Shown piece after piece: positions 8,601 through 15,676 of a stretch of DNA of 16,042 bases (position 1 is its first letter; every line of letters starts with the position of its first letter). The translations under genes were made by a program, and so were the position numbers. The DNA comes from Isotricha intestinalis (taxonomy: Eukaryota; Ciliophora; Litostomatea; Vestibuliferida; Isotrichidae): positions 1 through 16,042 of the forward strand of contig JAJJLU010004249.1 of assembly GCA_023807065.1 (NCBI GenBank). Direction: 5' to 3'. A model generated the notes under the pieces. The model was given only the letters and a program-made list of their open reading frames with translations. It did no database searches and was not told the DNA's origin.

Positions 8601-11030
8601 ACATTTTCTTAATAAATTAAGATTGAAGAAATAATTATCTTCAATTTCTTTACTAATACTTAAGCAATTATAATTATTATCTAAAATAAAACTCCAAGTT
8701 TTATTTTTTTTAATTAAAATTTGTAAAATCATCATTAAACTTTTTCCAAAATGAGGTAAAGTTGCTCCTCTAATGTGACAAGGCATTGAATGTTCATTTG
8801 AATCAAATATATATGTTGATTTTTGAAGAAAAAAATTTTGTTGTACCATTATATAATTTAACATTGCTTTTGTATGTGATTTTCTTATATTTTTTGGAAA
8901 AATATTTTCAAAGTTTTCTCCTAAAATTTGACTTTGAATAAAATTTAATTGATTACAAAAATTACTTGAACAATATTTTATTTTTATTCCCTTTGAAAAT
9001 TTTATTATTAATTGATTCATTGCACTTTCTGATAATATATATTTATCTATATATTTATTAAATTTTAATGACATATCTTCGAAATTTAATCCTTTGAAAT
9101 TTAATGTTCCTTGAGATATATTATCAAAAGTTTTTAAAATGTCTTCTGGGATTTTTTCATAGAAAATTGAATAAAATAAAAAAGTTAAATAATAAAATTC
9201 AGTTCCTTTTTTTTCATTAGAAAATTTAATTAAATTTTTTTTTATTTTTTTAGAAGTTTTACTCATTTCAGTTAAGTTTTTAATAGTATCTAAAATAATT
9301 TCTCTTTTTAAAAATATTGAATCTATTGATAAAATTTCATTTGTATCAGGATCGGTTTCAAATTTTAAAGAATTTTCAAAACTCATTTTAATTCCTATTA
9401 TATTATCAAAAGTTGAACAATAATTCATAATATTTTTATTAAATTCCATTCTTTCAAAAATATTATCAAATATTTTATAAAATTTATTTGCTGAACTTGA
9501 ATTATTAAATTTCTTTCTAAATAATTTATGATAGAAATGTATATAATTAAATAATTCAAAAGCTTCTATAAAGTTTAATTTATATATATTTTGAGTTAAA
9601 CAACTTTGAATTAAAGAAAAAGCTAAAATTAAATTTTCTTTAACATGAAAGAAATATTCACTTAAGAATAAACAATAAGAAATATTAATATAAGAATTTC
9701 CATTAGCAAAACAAGTTTCCATTAAAAAGCCAAAACCTAATATTAATTTTTTAGTAAAATTTTTATTTTCTTTTATTCCACAAATAGGAATTGGTTTGAT
9801 TTCTTTACATTTACAATTATCATTAGTACATTTCTTTTGATGTAAAATAATTACATTAATTACTTCGTTTGCATTTGATTTTCCTGTTTTTATTTCTATT
9901 AAAGTATCTAATAAATAATTAAAACATTCTAAAACTTGTTCTAATTTATTTTCATTTAATGTTTCAAATAAATATGTCTTTGATAAATTTAACATAAATT
10001 GAGATCTTAAATATAACATTATATATAATGTCCATATTGTTAAAAATAATTTAAATAATAAAAAAATATATGTCTCTTTTACTGAGAAATGAAAATCTTT
10101 TAAAGATGAAATAAATTCAAATATTATTGAAACTAAATTATAATTATTAAATAATCTCATTATAAAAAAGAAAAAATTATTTTCTTCATATGTTCTTATA
10201 TTTGTTATTAAATCTAATATTAAAACAATAAAAAGTAATCCATGAGTAAAACAATTAAATTTAAATCTTCCATTATCAGTTAAAAAGATTTCAAAATATT
10301 CAATTAAGGATAAATCAATGAAAAAAATAAAAAAATAAAATCTATATAAATGTGTAGTTCTTAAAGTTATTGTTTCAGTTCTAAAAGAAGAATTAATAAT
10401 AATAAAACTATAAAAAGTAAAAATATTAATAATAATTAAAAAGAAAGCATGAATAAAAGATATGATACCAATTAAAATAATATTATAATTCTCATTTGAT
10501 GTTATTATTGGTATACTTGAATAATCTTTATAAATTGAATTTGTTGGTAAAGTTAACTTATGTTTTAAAAAAAGTAAAAAAGTAAAAGAATAAAATTCAA
10601 CTATATATTGAGAAAAAATAGTATTTAAATAAAATATGATTTTTGGATACCAATGTAATATTATTGTATTTCCTTTTTTTTTTCTTATTTGACAATAATA
10701 TTTAAATAAAAACCAAAAAAAAATAAATTGGAAAATAAATAATATTATAGAAATATAATAAAAAGATTTCATTGTTAAATATGGTAATATATTTATTAAT
10801 TCTGCTTTTCTTAAATAATAAGAAAAATAAAAATTATTTTTTGTTTCTTCATTTAATTTCCATGTAAAATGTGATGTTATTATTATTACAGGAAGATATT
10901 TTGGTACTATTGCTAAGAATATAAATAATGGAGATTTATTTATTGAAAAACTAAATAATAATAATAATTGAGAAAAATGAGATATTTTATTACGAACTGA
11001 TGTTAAAACATTTTTATTTTTTGTTATCAT
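5667..11030 (-). CDS. Large polytopic TmcB/TmcC-like membrane protein with PAS-like domain (putative sensor), 1787 aa
   Basis: The N-terminus holds about eight hydrophobic helices (residues ~15-350). Next is a soluble region starting with a possible metal site, H-x3-C-x4-C-x-C (HQKKCTNDNCKC, ~397-408), then helical repeats as in the TPR-like region of TmcB/TmcC proteins. A PAS-like module spans about 660-800: an ESAMNQLIIKFSKGIKIKYC strand, FPKNIRKSHTKAML near 710 and LPHFGKSLMMILQI near 760, followed by TWSFILDNNYNCLSISKEI. This order is typical of ciliate TmcB-like proteins. A poly-Asn linker follows near 1065-1085. Four more membrane helices (~1105-1130, 1322-1348, 1507-1538, 1735-1765) bracket two long loops, and the second loop has three clustered Cys (~1634-1655). 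I see no kinase, cyclase or phosphodiesterase catalytic motif. A sensory or signalling role at a membrane is inferred from the PAS-like fold; the ligand and output are unknown. Confidence 0.85.
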   Translation of the reverse strand: MITKNKNVLTSVRNKISHFSQLLLLFSFSINKSPLFIFLAIVPKYLPVIIITSHFTWKLNEETKNNFYFSYYLRKAELINILPYLTMKSFYYISIILFIFQFIFFWFLFKYYCQIRKKKGNTIILHWYPKIIFYLNTIFSQYIVEFYSFTFLLFLKHKLTLPTNSIYKDYSSIPIITSNENYNIILIGIISFIHAFFLIIINIFTFYSFIIINSSFRTETITLRTTHLYRFYFFIFFIDLSLIEYFEIFLTDNGRFKFNCFTHGLLFIVLILDLITNIRTYEENNFFFFIMRLFNNYNLVSIIFEFISSLKDFHFSVKETYIFLLFKLFLTIWTLYIMLYLRSQFMLNLSKTYLFETLNENKLEQVLECFNYLLDTLIEIKTGKSNANEVINVIILHQKKCTNDNCKCKEIKPIPICGIKENKNFTKKLILGFGFLMETCFANGNSYINISYCLFLSEYFFHVKENLILAFSLIQSCLTQNIYKLNFIEAFELFNYIHFYHKLFRKKFNNSSSANKFYKIFDNIFERMEFNKNIMNYCSTFDNIIGIKMSFENSLKFETDPDTNEILSIDSIFLKREIILDTIKNLTEMSKTSKKIKKNLIKFSNEKKGTEFYYLTFLFYSIFYEKIPEDILKTFDNISQGTLNFKGLNFEDMSLKFNKYIDKYILSESAMNQLIIKFSKGIKIKYCSSNFCNQLNFIQSQILGENFENIFPKNIRKSHTKAMLNYIMVQQNFFLQKSTYIFDSNEHSMPCHIRGATLPHFGKSLMMILQILIKKNKTWSFILDNNYNCLSISKEIEDNYFFNLNLLRKCDVELIDLFDINVKEIEKKFKKTLDIINQVKHEMEFNDVEHYSKNLFLLNNNNELNDKMFIPNKKSLEISNDINKIDTKTLISESKESMEFVRSKPLMVQNIIKALNKLTDSSEKDENIRNLIDFILHIKNNVSDISNENNFLNNQLINNTNIYYNASMILNNDEIVQCVSNATLQILFKGNIKKIYDIPIYIFKFRDIMNNEEGYKEDIEHHNTIKNTNHSHFIHNNNSATSNFINKLSASRNFISENSISSNFSYSNNNNNNNNNNNKNNNNNNKKNLNKKRRIKHKFIYKLCKLENLNNLLILICFSLSIFNVIYQLIRINKISSIGLFLYKVSQIKDKIIYFQSALLTEMYQFGHYSNMEITEEEMFEYLKYSINNLQNSISDFYLEMINYDKNIGKNCMSRIYGNFMKITKTWENSTYNSQIFKELYYSIYLTNDAIKLDSKNNIYFDIDIYFFNEYRKQIKQEVLSSFIKVLFFAVNNFNEPILTIIEKFLNEDTDYYSSFLLYSQKIIITLELLWLISNLSFFTIAFSLFHKFNRIIFKLIIEMFLDDKKNEKGTFKNRPENFYMRQKIRLFIVLLHNFTMENKIAFQNFRQNFLQGRIKKEKINLDDNGIPINSNLSHLINSSNNNQINSSIMTNNISTKSILNTSNNSNLINKSNINLLNNKKNHIKIKEEKKTNKEAAISNHTLLKLLNQQKIIISYILNIIVFIFLISSFIIFYLHLENTIKYKNRNKILLNTFNSFVTYFSTLPLTITSVRKLILTQSKIPKDLLNYNINITTYENKISEITSSKDFNIFTQVKYFWEQVNIMMNNSKVDLNFLCNNYNLCKTYLIRNNGYCLEGIILGYELIAQKFNQIIGDYQNILAYSNNNISKSNIKKFIMTDVFNKVQENIEFVFSQIQSQFYFCYLHDYFSIRQNLQNLTILLNVVFFLFEIIVIVIMTFGIEVYMKKKEYLVKDGTKLFHTAFFKESIS
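7766..7836 (-). repeat. AAT-repeat tract coding for poly-Asn linker
   Basis: On the minus strand a run of AAT/AAC codons gives an Asn block broken by single Lys codons, near residues 1065-1088 of the large membrane protein. It lies between a disordered Ser/Asn region and the first membrane helix of the C-terminal half, so it works as a linker in the protein and as a slippage-prone microsatellite in the DNA. Confidence 0.8.
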
Positions 11031-11130
11031 TTTTTTATCTTTTTTTTTTATTTATTTTTTTTAAAATTAAATGTTTTAATTAAATAAGAAAAAAATAATT
11101 TTTAAAAAATATTGTTTTTTTAATATAAAA
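11031..11130. promoter_or_regulatory. 100-bp divergent promoter region
   Basis: The start codons of the PAS/TmcB gene (minus) and the MATE transporter (plus) are only 100 bp apart, so both promoters and 5' leaders must share this A/T stretch. It begins with poly-T/A blocks and has single G bases in AAATGTTTT and TAAGAAA contexts. I see no recognisable element. The call is from orientation alone. Confidence 0.4.
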
Positions 11131-12591
11131 ATGTCTTTCATAAATAATCCAGATAATATTAATGTTGATAATGATATTTCTATTATTGATCCTGAAATGG
11201 AAAAAAAACCAAAATTAACAATTGCAGGAGAAATATTACAAGATTCTTTTTTTAATCATATTGCTTTAATTCAATTTATTTTATTAGAATTTATAAATTT
11301 AACTTTTATGGGAAGAATAAATAATTCAAATGATAAATTATATGATTTTTCTTATTTTAATTATTGTCAAATTGGTTTTTCTTTTTTAAATATTTTTGGA
11401 AATTTTTATGTTTTAGGAATTATAAAAACTTTAAATTATAATTCTGAATTATTAACAAGATATATCACTTTAAAAAAAATATTATTATTAATAATATTAT
11501 TTATTATTATTCCTTTTTCACTTTGTTCAATTTTTATTTTAAAATTTATTTTTTTACCGATTTTTTCAAAAAATCAAATTTTAAGATATGAAATTTCATT
11601 AAATTTAAATAATATTTATTATGAAATGATACTTTATTCTCCAATTTATTTATTATTCTTTTATTTATATGAATTAAATTTAAAATTTTTTCAAAAAAAT
11701 AATATGAGATCATCAGCTTTAAGTTTTATATTTATTTTTACTTTTATGCATTTTTTGCTTTCTTATATATTAATATTTAAAAATAATTATAAAATTAAAG
11801 GAATTACTTTTTCAATGATTTTAACTTCTTTATTCTGTTATTTAAGTACTAATTATACTATTACTGATGAATGTTATACTAATAAAAAAATTCAAAATTT
11901 TTATTTTTTTCCTAAAAGAAATAAATTTATTGATATTTACTTAAAAAATTCAATCAATGAAATTTTAATTAAAGGTTTTTATCTTTTTATTGATTTTTTA
12001 CCTTATGAATTTTTTCTTTTATTTTCTTTATTTATTGGAAATGAAGAATTAAGTTCAAATATCATATTAAGAAATTTTTATTTATTTTTAAATGCAATTG
12101 GAAAAGGATTATCATCAACTTTAAAAAATTATATTCAATATTCTTCAATTGGTAATAAACATTCTCATCAAGCAAAAATAAAATATGTTAAAATATTTAC
12201 TTATATAGTCTTTTCAATAATATTATTTTGTGGTTTAATTTTATCAATTTTTAGAGGAAAAATATCTTTTTTATATTTAAAAAATGGAGGAAATGAAATT
12301 ATTCAAAAAGATTTAAATAATTTATATATTTTATATACTATGTGTGTTTGTTTAAATTATATTAGTTTTGAATTAGAAGGTTATGTTAAAGGAATTAATA
12401 TTGATAATAATATTTTATTATACAGAATTATTTTCCCTATTATTTTCATTCCTATTGGTTTCACTTCTTGTTTCTTATTTAAATATGGTATTTTTGGTTT
12501 ATGGTTTGGTATTTTTTTAATGATTCTTTTTTATTCTTTACCTAATGCTATTAAAGTTTATAAATTTTATGATTTGTTTTTTCAGAAATAA
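11131..12591 (+). CDS. MATE-family multidrug/organic-cation antiporter, 486 aa
   Basis: The length and about 12 hydrophobic helices in two halves match MATE proteins, which export drugs or metabolites in exchange for H+ or Na+. In the first half, helix 1 reads QFILLEFINLTFMGRI, the usual MATE opening, and the Gly near residue 96 (GIIKTLNYNSEL) sits where the family has its G-x(n)-Q-x-x-G region, although the Gln/Gly core is changed. In the second half, FLPYEFFLL carries Glu293 at the place of the conserved acidic residue of helix 7. GKGLSSTLKNYI (from Gly324) matches the following family block, and a late GIFGLWFG motif (~452-459) is very typical. The first 35 residues are a soluble acidic tail without a signal peptide. 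The gene diverges from the PAS/TmcB gene across 100 bp. The substrate cannot be told from sequence. Confidence 0.8.
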   Translation: MSFINNPDNINVDNDISIIDPEMEKKPKLTIAGEILQDSFFNHIALIQFILLEFINLTFMGRINNSNDKLYDFSYFNYCQIGFSFLNIFGNFYVLGIIKTLNYNSELLTRYITLKKILLLIILFIIIPFSLCSIFILKFIFLPIFSKNQILRYEISLNLNNIYYEMILYSPIYLLFFYLYELNLKFFQKNNMRSSALSFIFIFTFMHFLLSYILIFKNNYKIKGITFSMILTSLFCYLSTNYTITDECYTNKKIQNFYFFPKRNKFIDIYLKNSINEILIKGFYLFIDFLPYEFFLLFSLFIGNEELSSNIILRNFYLFLNAIGKGLSSTLKNYIQYSSIGNKHSHQAKIKYVKIFTYIVFSIILFCGLILSIFRGKISFLYLKNGGNEIIQKDLNNLYILYTMCVCLNYISFELEGYVKGINIDNNILLYRIIFPIIFIPIGFTSCFLFKYGIFGLWFGIFLMILFYSLPNAIKVYKFYDLFFQK

Positions 12592-12928
12592 ATATTTATT
12601 ATTTAATTTTAAAAAAATAAATTTAAAGTTTATTTTGAGGTTTTATATATTTTTTTTATTAATTTAAATAAATTTTAGTTTGGGTTTTAAAAAATGAAAA
12701 TTTTATAATTTATTTTTTAATAATTATTGTACAATTCTTAATATCCTTTCTTTAAATATATCTTTTTGATTTTTCAATTAAATTATAAATTATATAAATG
12801 TTATATATATAATAAATTATTGTTTCAATTTTTATTTGTTTTGAAATTTGATATTGATAATTAAAAAAAATTTTTAATAATATTTATTGGTTTTTAAATA
12901 AAAACATAAAAATTAAAATATTTTAATG
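12592..12928. other. Gene-free A/T-rich convergent intergenic stretch
   Basis: This 337-bp gap lies between the end of the MATE gene and the end of the stop-interrupted DMT-like gene, which converge on it. It should hold the 3' untranslated regions of both. I see no open frame of note, no GC-rich RNA-like patch and no repeat beyond simple A/T runs. Confidence 0.5.
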
Positions 12929-14050
12929 TTAATCATCACAATCAATGTCTGAACTAATATCAATTAATATATTATCATTAATTGCTCTGACTGAAGTTCT
13001 ATAAAAAGTATTTTTATCTAAATTACAAAAAGCAAGAGTAATAACCTCACAAAAAATAAAAGAACCAAATAAAGAAAAAAAACAAGCCATTAAAATATAT
13101 AGATTATTAAATGAGTATATAAGAAGAAAAAAACTAGATAAAAGATTTGAAATTGAATTATAACTTGGTCTATTTTTTTCAGAAGTCTTTAATCTACAAA
13201 TAGTAATGATTAAATTAATTAAACAATATAAAATAATAATAATAAAATAAATAAAATTATTATTATTATCATTATAAATTTCTTTTAATAATAAAATAAT
13301 GGAATTATCATTTAAGATAAATATTGAAATCATTATATAAAGAAAAATTAAAATTAAAGCAAAAAATCCTTCAGCAAAACAAATAAAATAAATATTAACA
13401 TAATATTCAAAATTTAATTTTTTTTCAATAATTAAAGGAATAGAACAAATGAATCCAATTTCAGAATAAATAATAAATAAATACAATAAAGAATTAAAAT
13501 GAAAATTACCTATAATTAAATCACAATTTTTAATAAATAAAATAATTAAAGTAAACAAAATTAATATTATTCCTAAATAATGATGAATATAAGTTTGAAT
13601 TTTTAAAAAAAAATGTTCATTAAAAAAAAGAAAAAAAATATAAAGTGTTGTTCTTAAATCATATAAATTTAATAATTCTTTCATTTCATTATTAAAATAA
13701 ATTTTATAATTTAATGAATAAAATAATTAAGATAATGAACAGTAAAGTATAATAATAAAAAAATTATATGATTTTATCTTTTTTTTTTTAACATTTATTC
13801 CTTCAATTTTATTCATCATAAATGTTTTTTTTTTATATATAAAAGAATCAAATGAGACATTTTTTTTTTCTATATAATAAAAAAAAATCGCAAAACTTTC
13901 TCCTAAAAATCTAAAAAATAAATTTAAAGATTGATGTGAAAAAAATTTCTCATTTTTCTTTCTTACAATATCATTTAAAATAAAACCTATTGTTCTTATT
14001 AAAATATAAATAAAACAATTATAGTAATGAAAATTTAGATAATATCTCAT
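12929..14050 (-). pseudogene. DMT-superfamily-like 10-TM transporter, interrupted by one in-frame TAA
   Basis: This is a second copy of the gene just upstream (14139-15248). Read from the ATG at 14050 it gives 107 codons, a TAA at 13727-13729, then continues in the same frame for 14 codons to an ATG at 13684 and 251 more codons to a TAA at 12929. The total is 373 positions, against 369 aa in the intact copy. Around the stop the alignment has no gap from the shared TFMM motif to the shared NEH motif. The stop falls opposite Phe in the LLDF segment of the third membrane helix. Later blocks match well: EKKLNF-YY, NRPSY and FCE-ITL-FC-LDK-TF. From EKKLNF to NDN(S/T)I, 26 of 43 residues are identical. 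It could be a young pseudogene, a readthrough gene, two separately translated parts, or a base-calling error. Confidence 0.65.
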
Positions 14051-14138
14051 TAATTAAAAATTTTTTTGCATTCTAATAAAAAAAATATTATTGATTAAAA
14101 AATATAATATATTAATAAAATAAAATTATAAGTATATA

Positions 14139-15248
14139 TTAATCTTCAAATTTGTCATATGATGTGCTTTTTTTTAATAATAAACTTTCTTGAAATGCTC
14201 TATCTGAAGTTTTTTCAAAAGTATATTTATCTAAATCACAAAAATCAAGAGTAATAATTTCACAAAAAATTAAACAACCTAATAAACTTATGAAATACAT
14301 AGTAAAAATTATATATTTAGAATTAAAGATATTTATTATTAATTGACTTAATAAACTGGCAATTATATAATAACTTGGTCTATTATTTTCAAAAATTTTT
14401 AGTCGACAAATATAAAAAATTAAATTAATTATACTATAAAGAATTGTAATTATAATAAATTGAATGATATTTTTTATATTATTGAAAAAAATAAATATAG
14501 TATTATCATTGAATAAAAATGTTAATATAATAAAATAAATCCCAATTAAAAATAATCCAAATATTCCTTCAATAAAACAAATATAATAAATACTAATATA
14601 ATAATCAAAATTTAATTTTTTTTCAATTATTGATTGAATTGAAAATAAAAATCCTAATTCACAAGAGATAATTAAAAATAATATTATGTGAAAAACAAAA
14701 TGTTTTTGATAAAGAACAAATAATATATAAAAAAAATATAAAAATATAGAAATAAAACATAATATTAATCCTAAACAATGATGTTTATAAAGTTCAATAT
14801 TCAAATAATAATGTTCATTTATTATAAGAAAAATACCATAACTTATTAACCCCAAACCATTTATTGCAATCTTTATGTTTTGTGCATCAAGAATATTAGA
14901 AACATATAAATTATAATTCGTGAAATCTAATAGTGTTAAAAAAAATATAATAAACAATATATATGAATGTTTTTTTGGATTTTCATTTTTTGTTTCTTCA
15001 ATTTTTTCCATCATAAAAGTTCTTTGATTAATAAATTTTTTTTTATATGTTAAATATTTTTTTTCTATCAAAAACAAAAAATAAGCTAAACTTTTTCCTA
15101 TATTCGTAATCAATAATTCTAATGATGTTTCTGAATAAATTTTTTTAAATTTAGATTCCAAAAAATTATCAAATAATATTTTTGAAAGTATCAATATTTC
15201 AATATAAATAAAAGACTTATAATAATGAAAAGAAATAATTTTCCCCAT
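14139..15248 (-). CDS. DMT-superfamily-like (EamA/SLC35-type) 10-TM transporter, 369 aa
   Basis: Ten hydrophobic helices fill nearly the whole length, with short charged loops, as in drug/metabolite transporters of the nucleotide-sugar or EamA type. Landmarks are a charged loop with TFMMEKIEE after helix 2, NEHYYLN before a HHCLGLIL helix (His-x-Gly at a helix start is common in this superfamily), EKKLNFDYY after helix 6, ENNRPSY before helix 9, and a C-terminal FCEIITLDFCDLDKYTF signature shared with its tandem copy. The soluble tail is acidic, Ser-rich and short. The ATG at 15246-15248 is the first in the frame and the stop is TAA. The paralogue starts 88 bp downstream on the same strand, so the pair arose by tandem duplication. 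The substrate is unknown. I place the family by topology and loop motifs, not by a diagnostic catalytic residue. Confidence 0.65.
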   Translation of the reverse strand: MGKIISFHYYKSFIYIEILILSKILFDNFLESKFKKIYSETSLELLITNIGKSLAYFLFLIEKKYLTYKKKFINQRTFMMEKIEETKNENPKKHSYILFIIFFLTLLDFTNYNLYVSNILDAQNIKIAINGLGLISYGIFLIINEHYYLNIELYKHHCLGLILCFISIFLYFFYILFVLYQKHFVFHIILFLIISCELGFLFSIQSIIEKKLNFDYYISIYYICFIEGIFGLFLIGIYFIILTFLFNDNTIFIFFNNIKNIIQFIIITILYSIINLIFYICRLKIFENNRPSYYIIASLLSQLIINIFNSKYIIFTMYFISLLGCLIFCEIITLDFCDLDKYTFEKTSDRAFQESLLLKKSTSYDKFED

Positions 15249-15676
15249 TAAATTATTATATAAATATTATTTAATAATTTATTAAGTTAATTTTCAATTG
15301 AAATAAAATATATATATAAAAATGAAAAATAGAATTAAAAAATATAATGTATTAAATATAAAAATTTGATAAAGATGTTAAGTATAAAACATAAAAAATA
15401 TCAAAGTATATTTTCTTTTACCTTTGATAATATTTTTCTTTCTATTCAATAAAAAGTATTTTTCTGAATTAATGAAAATTACTTTATTTTAATCATAAAT
15501 TTTTAAAATCAAATATTTTTTCAATTAAAATAATAATAAAAAAATCGAAGTTTTGAAAAAAATAATAATAAGTAAAAAAGTAAATAATAGTAATATAAAA
15601 ACTACATTATATCATCATAAATAATCTTAAAAAACTAAAGTAAAATAGTAAAAACAAGAAAACTAAATTTACTAAA
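15249..15676. other. Gene-free A/T-rich stretch with a weak hairpin
   Basis: About 430 bp separate the presumed end of the Cys-rich gene from the start of the intact DMT-like gene, both on the minus strand. It should contain the 3' end of the first and the promoter of the second. One inverted repeat stands out, TATCAAAG at 15399-15406 and CTTTGATA at 15422-15429 (8-bp stem, 15-base loop). I see no other structure and no tRNA-like GC patch. Confidence 0.45.

Noticed and set aside
12592..12928. Possible non-coding RNA in the convergent gap
   Set aside because: There is no GC-rich patch, stem or conserved box to support it, only A/T runs.
13660..13760. An intron removing the TAA in the DMT-like copy
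   Set aside because: The reading frame is uninterrupted on both sides and aligns without a gap to the intact paralogue, so removing sequence would break the match.
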